This document shows positions 46,541-59,958 of a DNA stretch of 64,000 nt, in pieces; within the stretch, counting starts at the first letter, position 1, and the number at the start of each line of letters is the position of its first letter. The notes under the pieces are model-generated. The model was given only the letters and a program-made list of their open reading frames with translations. It ran no database searches and had not been told where the DNA came from. Origin of the DNA: Kuschelorhynchus macadamiae (Eukaryota > Arthropoda > Insecta > Coleoptera > Curculionidae); NCBI GenBank assembly GCA_030620095.1, contig JAUTXW010002096.1:1-64000 (forward strand). The letters run 5' to 3'. A program made the position numbers and the translations under genes.

Positions 46541-46832
46541 TAATGAAAAATACAACGTTCCCAGAACGTAACGTATCCTTCACACGACAATAAAATCCGA
46601 GTCCTAAATGTGGATGAAATCGACGAGTGTACGGGGGAAGAATCAGAAGTATCGTGTTCAGGAAATGGGGAAATTCCCCACAGCTTCTAGGTCCAGTTGT
46701 GGGGAACGAAATAAAAAACTCCGCGTCTTGCTTAAATAATGTTCAAGAGGATCTATTAACCGAATGTGAGTTTAACCACGAACAAAAAACGTCAAATCCG
46801 CCGGTTATTGATGTCCGGTTTTACGAGTTACA

Positions 46833-47180
46833 TTTATCGACACGGGAAGTATGATTTGTGCTATAAGCGACGAGGTTAGTAATCAGTTGGAAACTTTTCG
46901 CGAGGTAATTCCTTATCTCCCGTGTACAGGCGTCCGCGTATCTGGCGCCTTTAAAGCAAAACAACGGCGTATAAAAAAACAAATGTTATTAAATTTCAGT
47001 ATTTTAAGAACTGACTATGTGCACGAGTTTTTACTAATCCCAGATCTAGCTTATCTGGTATTCATAGGGATGGATTGGTTGCGCATGGTCAATGCTCAAA
47101 TAAACTTAAAGGTGAATTTAATTTTAATTAAGAATAATAATAAATGGGACGAAGTTCCAGAACTTGACCTTAAGCATTAG
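46833..47180 (+). pseudogene. pol: Gypsy-2 protease
   Basis: The frame holds FIDTGSMICAIS (about 46833-46868), the retropepsin active site, and YLVFIGMDWLRMVNAQIN near the C-terminus, the second conserved retropepsin block. Open from before 46851 to 47180. Upstream frame 46627-46854 overlaps in a different frame, so a shift separates it from gag. Confidence 0.82.
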
Positions 47181-47213
47181 TACAAATGCAAGAAAGCGTT
47201 AAAAATAGCAGCG

Positions 47214-48175
47214 GTGTCAACTAGGAGACCTATTAGTTTGGCCGTAGATCATGTCAAATTGCAACTTCAAAATAATGATAGCTTATTAACCGAATTCAAA
47301 AAACTCATAATAAACTGTCATTTAAACCAAAAGCAACAAAATACATTTTATGAACTCTTAGTAAAACATCGCGACATCTTCGCGGATAAACCCCGTAAAA
47401 CTGAAATATACTTCCATACTTTCTTGCGCGAAGACAAGGAATTTTGCCGAAAGCAGTACCCGATCGCCTTAGCACATCGTTCCGCAATTCAGCGGCAACT
47501 TGATACAATGGAAGAATGGGGGTTATCGAAAAGATGCCGACTCCTTACGTGTCATCGTTAATGGCAACCTTAAAAAGGGATAATTCGGTTCGTCTTTGTT
47601 TAGATGCAAGGTATTTAAATAGCATAATGATAAAAGAATATGACACCCCGCGGCCGATTGAAGAGATCATGCACTCAATTCGAAATGTTGTGGTCATGTC
47701 TTCGCTAGATTTCACGAGCGGCTATTACCAGATTCCTCTAATACGGGATTCATGTAAATATACCGGTTTAAGGTTTGATGGCAAAACGTATTGTTTTAAA
47801 ACATTACCGTTTGGGTTGTCTTCAAGTGTAAGTGCGTTTTCTAAATGCATGTCCAAAATTTTCGGCACTGAGTTTGACCACTTTTTAATAAATTACGTTA
47901 ATGATTTATTAATAATTTCCCAGAGCGTGGAGAAGCATATTGAGCATTTAAATAAAGTATTAAACAAATTAAAGCAAAATGGCTTTACTTTAAAGGGGAA
48001 AAATGTATTTTTTTTCGAAAAGAAATGCCATTCTTGGGCGGTTAACCGAAAAGAAGTGGAGAGTTTTTTAGGCCTTGCAAATTTTGATAGAACATTTGGT
48101 GAACATTTCGCTGAAACGGCTGCCCTTTATCAAACTTGTTACGTTCGAAAACGAAATGGCGTTGGACTGATTTAG
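47214..48175 (+). pseudogene. pol: Gypsy-2 reverse transcriptase
   Basis: The open frame 47214-47561 carries the linker (NQKQQNTFYELLVKHRDIF). A shift near 47516 leads into MGVIEKMPTPYVSSLMATLK, LCLDARYLNSIMI, SSLDFTSGYYQIPL (catalytic Asp), FKTLPFGLSSSVSAFSK and FLINYVNDLLIIS. The usual YVDD is YVND, so one catalytic Asp is lost. The thumb follows with LKGKNVFFF and ESFLGLANF. Ends at 48173. Confidence 0.88.
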
Positions 48176-48347
48176 AACAAAGGGCTTTTAAGTCAATAAA
48201 AGGAAAATTAGCAAGGGCAACTTTATTGTATCATCCGAGAGACGACTTACCGTATTGTTTAGCGACCGACGCGTGCGATAATAGGAGGCGCGCTGTTACT
48301 TGACCGGGAGACCCGCTATCACATCAATGAGAAGGAAGCTTTCTGTT

Positions 48348-51285
48348 TAGAGATGGGTTGTTATTTAACGATCTGTTATTTTGCAACTGTTATTTGATGA
48401 CAACAGTTGCAACGAAATAAAAATAACAGGTACGGATTCAACAGCGGCACAGGCAGCCGTTGATACAAAATGTTATGTCGGTGGCGGTGCCGCATAACAC
48501 ACAACGGCATCATGTTACACTTGCCACTGTTGACTAAAATCGCTATAAGTTTTTAGTGTATTGAGGGTTGCCTCATTATGAGTCCTTTCGTTTTAAAGAA
48601 AAGCAGGTGACTCATTGCAGAGCCCACGTTAAATGCTAAAAAAACGTATTGGCATTAAAATAATTTATTTTTCACGAATCTAGATATTTAAACATTGCGA
48701 AATTGAGGAGAAAAATGTGTTTTTTATTTAAATGTATTTTATTAAATTAGCAAACGTAGGTTCTAAATTGTAACAATATAAGTGATGATTTACGGGATTT
48801 TTTATGTCCGCGAGTATATAAAAAAATAAGATAAAAGTAAACATGTTTCTAAAATAACTAGCAAAGGAAATGAATGAACAAAAATTCAAGAAACATATAA
48901 CATATTTAAAAGAAATTATAAAAATAGTTTTGAATATTTTTATATAAATAAAGATTTATTTAATTATTCAACCGTTTTGATTAATAAACATAATTTGTTT
49001 TACTTTGCTACTTGCGATACGATTTCGACGGTCGGAAATTAATTGACCAGTTTTGGAAAACATCCGCTCACATGGAACAGATGTTGCTACAGTTCCAAAC
49101 TTAATTTTTGCCAGTTCACTTAAATAAGGATAGTTATAGGCGTTCTTTCTCCATCATTCCAACGGGTTTTCTGAACGGTTTAGAAGTGGCTCTTCGCAGT
49201 ACCTATATATTTCTATAATTGCTCTCGACCTTTTGGTTCCTGAAGGTTTAAAAAATAAAGCCTTTTTGTCGAAGGAGCTCCAGATCATTGACATTTTATT
49301 ATCTTTTTCAACAAGTTGGTGGTCTTCGGGAAATTCTACATCTGAGGTTCTACTTTCTTCATCTGTTTTTTGAATTAACGCTGTTAAAGCATTTTTAGCT
49401 AGAGTTAATGGCCCTTTCTGAAACCGATTTTTCTGAAAATCCTATATGCTTAAATCTTGGATCTAAGAAAGTGCTGAGTAAAAGCGTTAAACTGTTTTCA
49501 AGATTCTTAAAGCGCGTCTCTATTCCATTTAAAATGTTATCCAAAACACTTTTAGATAAATCGGAAATCGAAGATTCATCTCCATTACTAATATTCTTAT
49601 TACAATTACGGGTGACAAAGTTACTAGCTTTTCGGAACTCATCAGTACGGTTATTGACTCCATGGGGGCAAGTATATCAATAAGTTCTGGTACAAATTCG
49701 TATTCTTGATTAGAAAGCATTGGCCAATCTTCTTTTCCGAGAGCAGTCAACGATGCTCGTACTTCTTTGAGCTGTTTAAACCGCTCCAGCATATAATATA
49801 CCGAGTGACATCTGGTTGCAACTGACTGTATTAGTTTCTTAGGAGGTTTATCACTCTGCTTTTGATAAAAATCTAGTTTATTTTTTGCAATAGTACTTCG
49901 CTTAAAATGAGACACAATATCGGATACTTTTGAGATACATAGGGTCAACTAATTTCAGTGCATCTTCAATTATTAAATTAATTGTATTTGCTACACAACC
50001 TAAATGTTTCCAATGCAATTCTTCCATTATGGCTTTTTTAATGTTTGCGGCGTTATCAGATAAGCATAAGAAAATTTTGTCTTGCATACCCCATTTCGAG
50101 ATAATCCTTTTAAGTTCATTGGCTAAATTCAGGCTAGTGTGATTTATGCTACAGGAATCAACATCTAATAAAATCGATTTTATTTCAAGATTATTATCAA
50201 CAAAATGGGCTGTAACGGCTATAAATCCAGGAGGTTACAGGAGGTCCAACAATGCGTAGTAATTGTTAATGATTTAGCACATGTCAAGATTGCTCTTGTT
50301 TTTATTTTCACCTCTTCGAATTTTGCAGGTAAGAGTGCATTTGATGTTTTTCTACTTGGTAAGGTATATGACTCATTTAAAGCAAAGGTATATTCACTAA
50401 AACCAACATCTTCAACAATCGAAAATGGCTGAAAATCTTTGGTGATAAGTTTTAATAAGGTGTCGTCAATATGTTTCTTTTGTCTAAATCCAAATTTTTT
50501 GGGTGCTCTGAGAATAGTCTGATGTAGTTTTTTTAGGTAATATTAAGCTTAAACTTTTAAAAGTAGAAGGCAATGAAGGCGGGGCAACGGCGTTGTTTAC
50601 ACCCAGCATATTAATGTCATCCGAATCACCTGCAAGCTTGTTTGTATATTGACTTTGCTGATCGTGGGTAGTCGTTTTCTCTATTTTGATCGACGGGTGA
50701 TTTCTTTCAATATGTTGTTTTAAATTGCTTATTGATGATTTATACAACATACATTGTTTGCAAAAATTACATGTTGCTCTAGTTTCATCTATCGGTTTAA
50801 AAAAATTCCAAATGATTGATTTCTTTCCTTTCATGTACTTTTCCATATTTTTAAAATCTATAAAGAATAACCTAATTTGATTGTTATAAAACAATGTTTG
50901 TTTGTATATATTTCTTTACGAAAAAAATCTCATGGTACAATAAAGTAAATTAAATTGTACCTATACCATTTGGGTTTTCACTGGCCTCACATTATATTAA
51001 CCAAAACGTTAAATATCAGAACGATATATACACCGAATAACTGCGAATTGCGGTAGTTATCGTTATGCGGAGCTATACAAAACAAATGCTGTTGTCTGAA
51101 ACCACACGACATGCTGCTGGGAATTCCCTATTGCTGCACTGTTGCCGGTTGCGGCGCCGGCGTTGCCAGTATAATCATAATCTAAAACAACTACGAATAA
51201 CAGTAACCTGTTATTTTAAACTGTTGTTTTAAAACAGCAACAAAAGTTGCGGCTGTTATTTAAAAATAGCTTTTTCCTATCTCTA
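48348..51285 (-). mobile_element. hAT transposon inserted in Gypsy-2
   Basis: Ends TAGAGATGGG (48348) and CCTATCTCTA (51285) are inverted and match the hAT consensus CAGAGATGGG. Flanking 8-mers TTTCTGTT (48340-48347) and GTTGTGTT (51286-51293) agree at 6 of 8 and are the likely target duplication. Subterminal GTTATTTAA phrases and CAACTGTT/AACAGTTGC repeats are present at both sides. It encodes a hAT transposase on the minus strand. Length 2938 bp. Confidence 0.88.
48968..50846 (-). pseudogene. hAT transposase with BED zinc finger (ZBED type)
   Basis: On the minus strand, Met at 50846 starts a BED finger: SIIWNFFKPID, ATCNFCKQCMLY, SNLKQHIERNHP (C-x2-C ... H-x4-H). Then come LPSRKTSNALLPAKF, LYVAVTAHFVDNN-like and LNLANELKRIISKWGMQDKI, CLSDNAANIKKAI (second acidic catalytic region), LGCVANTINLIIEDALK, SDKPPKKLIQSVATRCHSVY, LIDILAPMESITVLMSSEK and a C-terminal hATC dimerisation block YPYLSELAKIKFG then VPCERMFSKTGQLISDRRNR, stop at 48968. 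Several frameshifts and stops but most of about 600 residues are visible, so it is a moderately old copy. Confidence 0.88.
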
Positions 51286-51355
51286 GTTGTGTTTAGTTTG
51301 GGTGGTATCGTGTTTTAAAATTTATGTTGCGGGGCGAAAATTTAAGGTATTTACC

Positions 51356-54300
51356 TTAGAGGAAGAATAAAAATAGAGTTCATTATTTACATATTTAGCC
51401 ATTGCCAAGACTACCTCACAGTATAAGGTCGATCGTACGACGATGCCAAGCCTATCCAGGAACAATGTTTATACCAATTTATATTACGGTGAATATGTTT
51501 AAACATGATGCAATACAATTTTCATACAAAGAATAGTAGTGTATTTCCAGTATTAGTTTCTAAACAGTATAAAGAAATTACTTTTATTGCAAAATAGTAT
51601 ACTATAAACTAAAATAAGTCTCAGATCAGATTTCACCAGTAACAAGAGTTTTAGTTAGCTATGGCAAACCCGATCGACAACATTGTTACAGGGTCACGTC
51701 ACCGGCCGGCGTGGCTTAAAAACCAATAGCGGGTCGTGGAACTACAATACATTTTAACATTAAAGAAATGAATTTGCTAAAAAATATTTTATTAGATACC
51801 AAGCTTTTCTTAGCGTCACTACTGCATGTGTTTTAATGTATTATTGTGTATTTGTTGATATGGCTCAAATCTTCTAATTATATGTTGCCTTACTTCAAGA
51901 AGCAGCGTTTTAAAGGTGCGGTGACGTTAGAACATTATTTTTTTAAATATTTAATAAATAAGTTTTACTTACTTTATCTTGGACATTGCGAAACTAGGGG
52001 CTTTAGTTGACCTAAGTATGGTACGTCATGTGAGTTTGTAAAAAAATGGCCGTTTCAGTTTGGAATTTTCTTTTAATCACTAAGTAAACAGCAAGATTTC
52101 CTTTTCCAGGAGACATGTCTAATGGAAGATACCTTATTCACTTATTTTGGGTCACATGACGTACTGACCAATCCGGTTCAGTATAATAGAACGTTTATTT
52201 CGTCGGGGGTCATGTGAGAATCTTCAGAAGCAAAATGATACAAAAAAGACTCTGCGGTGATTTTTTTGCCGATTACAATAGTTTTTGCTATCAGAGAATT
52301 AAAATAATTATAGAATATACCTATTCTATATTAAAATAGTCGAAGGGCGTCTCACGCTCAAAAAAACGTACTGCGATTTCAAAAATTACTAGATTTTGGA
52401 TGAAATCTGGGGAAATCTAATTTTGTATATAAGTGTTATCAGGTAAAGGAATTTAAATGGTGATTCTTTGGGTATTAAAATTAAAAATGTGTTCGTAAAC
52501 ATGTTCTAAACTGGTTACAATTTAAGATTTAGGATATTGAAAATTAAAAAAAATATTTATTTTTCAAATTTTAGCTATTAACATGGAAAAACAATATGAC
52601 AAATGGCTATTCTATTCGTATCTAATAGCGCTCGATTTTTTTTACTTTCCTCGCAAGAGGAAAGTATTCTAGTTACAAAAACACATGTTTTCTCAGTTCC
52701 GTCGGTTAGTCTGTATGTCTGTCCGCGACAAAGCTCAAGAACTGCTTGACTTATTTACTTCAAGTTTTGGTTATAAATTAAAGGTCATATGATGATGACG
52801 TGGTAACATTTTGGTAAAAATCCAATATGGCTGAACAAAATGGCGGTTTATTAAAATGTTACAAAAATATTACTAAGAAAATGCTTATCCATTTTATCCA
52901 AATTTTGCAGAAAAATTAGATTTGACATGACCATCAACTGGTAAGTTTTACTATAAATCCAAAATGGCGGCCTAATAAAATATTGTGTGTCAATGCAGAA
53001 AACTACTACATCGATTATGTTCAAATTTTGCTCAAAAATGAAATATTATATAGGGATGAACTGGTAAAAAGTTGAGACAAATTCAAAATGGGGGAACAAA
53101 ACGGTGGCCTAATTAAATGTTTAAAAATATCTGAAAAAAGTACTTATCGGATTGATTGATGACATCCCCATTTTAAATATTTATTACTAAAGATGTATGA
53201 ATTGCTCACTTAATATCGATTTTTAATCAAATCTGTATAAATATTAAAATTCGCTCGCATTCTAGGCAATCCTACTCTCATTTTTTAAATATTTACTAAA
53301 AATGTATGATATGTATTTTCAAATACCCCCAGATTCCTACTTTCTTGCAGCCAAATCTACGCAAATGTTAAAATTCCGCAGCCATGTTGGCATAACAATC
53401 TTGAATTTTTAAAATGTTGACAAAAATTCGTGATGTACAGTCTTAGATACCCCTAAATGCCGAATTTTAATCAAATCTGCAAAAACTTTAAAATTAGTCT
53501 GCTATGGTGGTGCCGCCATTTTTAATTCTCAAATATTGACTAAAATTTCATAACTTTTATTCATAAATACTTCTAGATACTGATATTTCAGCCGAATCTG
53601 TACAATGACGTTCACTATATTGGCGCCACCATTTTGATTTTTGTTGTGCATTCTTAAATAACCCCCACAAATGTTAAAATCATTGATTTTAGTTTAAAAC
53701 TCTAACACCCGTATTCACTAAAGAGGTTTGTTTCACTTTAGACAAGGTCTAATTTGACAGATACAGGTTTAAGATGACATTTTTAACAACTGAACAAATA
53801 ATTTTTCTAAATGTCACACAAGTTTACAAAATGATAGTGACATAAAGCAAACATAACTAAAAACGAAAGTTTAATAATATATAAATAACTAATTTCCTTT
53901 TAAACTTACCTAACTTAATGGTTTGATTTTAGATAGTGAAGTAGAGAACGATTATTTCTTTCAAGTTTGTAAAAATACCTATTTGCCTCATTAAGGAATA
54001 GGTAAGAATCTTTCTTTTTGTCAACGAAAATGAGGCATGGCCCATTTCTTCATTTTCGTACATCAAATATTTTAACAGGTCGTCATTTTGTTTCGCCATA
54101 TTGAATTCATACCAATATTTTACCAGTTTTTTTTTATATCAGGCGTAATTTTTGTGGAAAATTAAATAAAATTAAAGTTAATCGAGTAAGTGGATTGTTT
54201 AGCTATACCGGAACAGACCGACCGAACGACAGTAATAGAAAAACATGAGGATCTGTAAAAACCCAGAACGATAATTTTTTCACGATTAATGATATTTCCT

Positions 54301-54497
54301 TATGCGGGAAGTGAAAACTCACGCCGTTACTGGCATTCGTCAACAAATTGCCACGGCTTGGGCATGGGCCATCCCCGCTTCTTGTTGTATCGTAAACATT
54401 GGTCGATAGAATGTGAAAAATAGGGGAACCATGTTGGCGCATACCCCTAACGTGATTTATGAAGGAGTTGTGATCTCTACTTTAATTCTTACTCTAA
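51356..54497. mobile_element. 3142-bp TIR element with 10-bp target duplication
   Basis: Left end TTAGAGGAAGAATAAAAATA pairs with the right end, whose complement is TTAGAGTAAGAATTAAAGTA (about 20 of 23 bases match). Flanks are GGTATTTACC (51346-51355) and GATATTTACC (54498-54507), 9 of 10 identical. The length of the duplication fits Mutator-like elements (9-10 bp), but no transposase is seen, so the superfamily is a guess. Removing the insert restores the RNase H reading VFT-DNSTI. It contains the dispersed ATGGCG repeat at 52637-54340. Confidence 0.75.
52637..54340 (+). repeat. Dispersed repeat with ATGGCG motifs, copy with inverted ends
   Basis: The left end is a small foldback ACTTTCCTCGCAAGAGGAAAGT-like block (52641-52663) followed by CTGTATGTCTGTCCGCGAC. 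On the minus strand at 54185-54320 the same features recur (ACTTCCCGCATAAGGAAAT, CGTGAAAAAATTATCG, TTTTTACAGATC). In between are repeated AATATGG, AACAAAATGGCGG and CAAATTTTGC phrases every 60-150 bases, as at 255-1080. So the family has inverted ends about 1.7 kb apart here. Confidence 0.65.
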
Positions 54498-54740
54498 GAT
54501 ATTTACCGACAACTCGACTATCACTTATTTACGAACATGCCGGTTGCGCTAGATATGCGCTCGTTTTACAGGAGTTTGATTTCGAGTTGGTGCATATACA
54601 GGGCCGTCAAAATATAATAGCTGATGCATTATAGCGGTAGGCAGCTACGCGACCCTCGACTCGCACGATAAATTATTTAAAATTTTGTCAATGTTTAAAT
54701 TTTCTGCTCAGTTTAATGATATATTAAAACGTATCGGGGA

Positions 54741-55560
54741 AATACAAAGAAAAATGAATTGATATCGGTCGATTTTTACGGACCACTGCCCCCTAGTCAC
54801 GGTGAGGTGATCTATATTTTTGTGATTCTAGACGTGTTTTCTAAATTAATTACTTGTTATCCCCTTAAAAAAGCAACCACGCGGGCGGTGTTAAATCGTC
54901 TTATTCGTGATTGTTTTCCGAAACTGGGATTAGTACAATCCTAAGTGATCGGGGTACACAGTTTAATTCAGGCCGGTGGAAGGAAGAATTATCGGATTTA
55001 AATGTTCGCGTTGGTTTGACCTCGGTAAGACATCCTCAGGGAAATCCCGTTGAAAGCGTAATGAGGGCATTGGGCCGTTTATGTCGGACTTTTTGCAGTG
55101 AACAACATACACGTTGGGCGTACGAACTACCTCGATTTGTTGCTTTCATGAATACGCTCGTACATGGATCCACGGGATATTCTCCCAATGAGCTACATTT
55201 GGGGGGTAGAACGGGAGAAAATGTTACCGGAAGAATACTGGGGGCCTCCGTCTGGATATGAACGGTTAGCCCACGGAAAGAAAATCATTTTAGCACGAGA
55301 AACGTTTATCGGTCGGGCGGCGCGACGTAATGTGAAGACCTATGGATCTCGAGCGTTACCGTTTAAATGTGGTGACTTGGTATTGCTTCGTGCTTGTAAT
55401 GAATCATCGGTTTTGAAATCAGAAACAAAAAAATGTTTACTTTTGTATGAGGGTCCATTTCGAATAAGAAAAAAAAGGTGATATTATCACTTTCCTTTTA
55501 GAATGGTTAGATTCGAAAAAGGAGCGAGGGTGTTTTCATACTTCGCATTTAAAACCATTT
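54741..55560 (+). pseudogene. pol: Gypsy-2 integrase
   Basis: Open frame 54759-54944 holds SVDFYGPLPPSHG (first Asp) and FVILDVFSKLI. After a stop and shift, 54911-55261 holds TILSDRGTQFNSGRW (second Asp) and HPQGNPVESVMRALG (Glu), so the DDE triad is visible. The C-terminus continues in another frame 55164-55481 with FKCGDLVLLRAC and YEGPFRIRK. Two frameshifts. Confidence 0.88.
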
Positions 55561-56789
<1,229 letters not shown>

Positions 56790-56800
<11 letters not shown>

Positions 56801-59800
56801 CTCGAACAGTTCCTATTGTATTTTCACCTCTTCTTTGCCTTTCAGAATCTTTAATAGAATTTGCAGTATCATATGTGTCGAGAATAATAGACAATCTAGT
56901 ACAAGTCACATTTCTTTTAAATGTATTTAAAATTATATTAAAAACTAAGTCTGCAAGATTGTCGCATGTTTTAAAGCTCTTTTCATTTGGTTCTTGAAGT
57001 AGTACCATTCCATCAATGAAATATGCTCCTATTTGTGCAGGTAGTTCATAAATATTTTTAGTAAATTCTTCTAATTTACTTGCTAATTTGGATTTAGAAT
57101 TTTTTTTTATTGTTCAATCCTCATAGAAAGTGGAAATCTGAACTGGAGTTAATTCAAAGCTTAAGATATCGACAAAATTAAAATCTTTATACTCTACCTC
57201 ACTAATATAATTCGTCGAAACATGAATTCTGGATTGATATATCTTTGTTTTTCGATTTTTTTTATATCCAATGCTATCAAAACTAAATGATTTAGATTGA
57301 TCTCTATGAACGGGTTTTCAAAAACTGATATTACCACAGCTTGTAAGCCTTTCTTCTACAAAACGATTGTTATTAGAAAAAGCTTTTTCTTTAAAACAAA
57401 TCAGAGAGAGTCTTACTGTTTCTGATGGAATTTTTCCTGTAGAAATGTGAATTAGCAGTGGCGCACCTAGGGGGGGCTAGGGGGAGCTTAGCCCCCCCGA
57501 CCCCAAAATTAGCCCCCCTGCCAGGCGATTGGCGAGGGCCAACCAAAACACTTAAACTCCATTGTTTGTAAAAATGGGTAAGAAGGTATTTTTCCGTAGC
57601 ATAGTTTATTTTTCTCTTGCATCTTCCGTTTTTTAGTTAAGAAATAAACATAGGTTTTTTTTCTAATTTAGCATCTTGTATACTTTTGACCAATTTAACT
57701 GGACACAATCTGGGCTTACAAAAACGTAAGGGCGCGCTTATTTTGAAGTTATGGATCATAAAAGTTTGAGAAATAGTGAAAAGTGTAAGCGATATTTTTT
57801 AAGGGGTTTAAAAGAGTAAAAAAAATCATATTTTGTTTACGCAAAACCGATAATAGTCAAGCTGAAAACAGAAATAGGTGGGGAAAATGTTGTAACATTG
57901 AAAAAGCATAGAAGTCACTGATGTAGATACTTAATCTTTCTCGACTATACATATTTAAAATAAAATTGAGGTGATATTCCAAAAAACGGTGAAACTTCTG
58001 TTATTTAATTTTTTGTATCAAAACCATGTTCGTCTCCCAAGTAGCACAAATTAGCTGATGAGCTTTTTTGCGTAATAGTTATCCATAAAAAACACATAAA
58101 GATTTGTCAAATTTTGGCAAATGATTGTTAGTTTGTTTTCTAGCCATGAAAGCTCGCTTCAAATTAGATTTTTTGGCTCCAAAAGTAGCAGTTTTTAATG
58201 TAGATAGGCTATAGCATAATTACTTGGCCAAAAAATATCTTTTATAGGATAATTAAACCTCCAACTTTTTTTTTGTAATATTGGATGGCCAAAAAGTAAA
58301 AATATCTGTCAATTTTGTTGCCACAATATAACCACATATATTCTAGTAAGTATTGAAGTTAAATTATCGTAAGCATATCTGTTTAAAATGTCAGAATATG
58401 GCATTTTAATCAATATAAATCGAAGTCAGAATATAATCAATAAGTAGACATTTTTCCCAAATGCCAACCAAACATATTTTAGCAAGTATGTAAGTTTAAT
58501 TATAATAATAATAATAAGTATATAAGAATGCCAGATTATGACATTTTAAGACAACAAAAATTTAGAGGAAAAAATATGGCTTTTATTATCACATTTTTGT
58601 TTCAAAATTAAACTAAAATTGGGTAGTTTTATTTCGCTTATATTTAAACCAAACTGAAGATTTATTTAGAAAAACGAAATATAAATTATTTACCATACAA
58701 CATGTCTAATAAAAAGATTAAATATTTCACCACATATTATCGAAAAACGCCGACTTGGGGTAATCGTCGTTTAATTTTGTTACGCTGGCTCCTGTGTCTT
58801 AAATTAGCCATTTTTTAGCGAGTACTAAATGCAAACCAAGTAAGCATTTTTATTGGCAAAATTTTAGTAAATGTTGCTACATTTGAAAACTATTGCCATT
58901 TGATAAATATTTGCTTACAAGGTGACCAATTTCAAGGAATATTTGCTTCAAAAATAACCCAAAGCTTTTTATTTTATTTAAACAAACATATTCTTTCTAC
59001 CTATAAGAACGTATTTTCATGCCTGTTTTTTTACGTTAGGGACTCTTTAATGAATTTTCTTAGTAAATTACATCTCCAAAAAAAAAGTGTTTTTTGTCCC
59101 CACCAACCGTCAAATGAATATTTTACACAATAAGTCATAGTGTACGTATTTCTACGAAACCATGATTTGTTATGTTTGCATTTCCTCTTGGCTCATAAAT
59201 TCTTACACTGATTGACTCTGTTAATACTATTTCTACATAATTTGAAACAATTGATGATTTATCATATAAATGAAGAAAAGGCAATGAGAAATTATTTAGG
59301 TAAATTTCGGAAAAAATGTTACTCAAATTTCGGCTAAAAAACAAATCAGAATTCAGCTAAAAACTCTCGACTTTAAAGTCAAAAAGTAGCTAATAAACCC
59401 AACCATAAAATCAAAAGAGTGGGTCGTCCAATTGGCCATTTTTGCCTCATTAGGGCCAAATTATTATTCCCCACTTTAGCCATATTTCCGTCTTTATACT
59501 ATAATAGAACTGTTATTTTGGCTAGCCATTTTAGCTAATTAGCCAGAGATATTAGCAAATATCACAGCATTTTAGCCCATATATGATTATATGTGCTACT
59601 TGGGCTGGTATACAGGGTAGACCAAAAAGGAGAAGGCACTTTGGCAGGTTTCCTGTTAACAGGTCAGGAGGGGAAGTGATAACTTTGAACTATTTAAAAT
59701 GTTTATATACGAGTTTCATCGTTTTATGTAACTTTAAGTGTCGTAATTAAGTGGTGAAAGTGGTGAAATATATATTTTTTGACAGCTGTCATAGATATTA

Positions 59801-59958
59801 ATCAAATCGTATATAGCCGAAACATAAAAACTTAAATTATCAATATTATCTAATAAGTGTCAGGGTTTGAGCCCCCCCAAAAGTCGATGTCTAGTTGCGC
59901 CGCTGTGAATTAGATTCTTAGAGAGAATTCTTAGAACATCTATTAATAGACGGTGTCT
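56790..59958 (-). pseudogene. Unnamed arthropod multi-copy gene, split by a hAT
   Basis: On the minus strand the sequence from about 59958 to 59914, then 57455 down to 56790, reads LLIDVLRILSKNLIHISTGK, ETVRLSLICFKEKAFSNN, FVDILSFELTPVQISTFYED, KLASKLEEFTKNIYELPAQ, FIDGMVLLQEPNEKSFKTCD and LSIILDTYDTANSIKDSERQ, ending with RGENTIGTV. The D-T-Y-x-x-x-S-I-K-x-x-E-R phrase occurs in a large uncharacterised arthropod family that I cannot name. It has an in-frame stop and a frameshift near 57320. The frame crosses the 8-bp target duplication cleanly if the hAT is set aside. Its C-terminus is cut off at the non-LTR boundary. Confidence 0.6.
57456..59905. mobile_element. Non-autonomous hAT element, 2450 bp
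   Basis: Left end CAGTGGCGCACCTAG at 57456; right end CTAGTTGCGCCGCTG at 59891-59905 (inverted, 13 of 15). Flanked by the perfect 8-bp duplication TGAATTAG (57448-57455 and 59906-59913). Near both ends there is a run of C or G (GCCCCCCCGACC at 57493, GAGCCCCCCCAAAAG at 59869). The interior is AT-rich with no transposase. It interrupts the unnamed gene on the minus strand. Confidence 0.93.

Larger units (their letters stand above)
48176..54640 (+). pseudogene. pol: Gypsy-2 RNase H, in three pieces
   Basis: Piece 1 (48176-48347): KGKLARATLLYHP, YCLATDACDN, then a lesion, then INEKEAF. Piece 2 (51294-51355): continues with the WVVSCF-KIYVAGRKF block and VFT. Piece 3 (54508-54640): DNSTITYLRT, then FDFELVHIQGRQNIIADAL. 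The hAT lies between pieces 1 and 2 and the TIR element between 2 and 3. The order and the residual motifs identify RNase H of a gypsy polyprotein. Confidence 0.85.
44850..55560 (+). mobile_element. Ty3/gypsy element Gypsy-2 with three nested insertions
   Basis: Gag, protease (DTGS), RT, RNase H and integrase follow in order on the plus strand. Three later elements interrupt it: a 618-bp TA-flanked MITE in gag (45234-45851), a 2938-bp hAT in RNase H (48348-51285) and a 3142-bp TIR element, also in RNase H (51356-54497). Removing each insertion and one copy of its target duplication leaves continuous retroelement sequence at all three joints. LTRs were not recognised on either side, so the outer limits are set by coding sequence. 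Confidence 0.85.
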
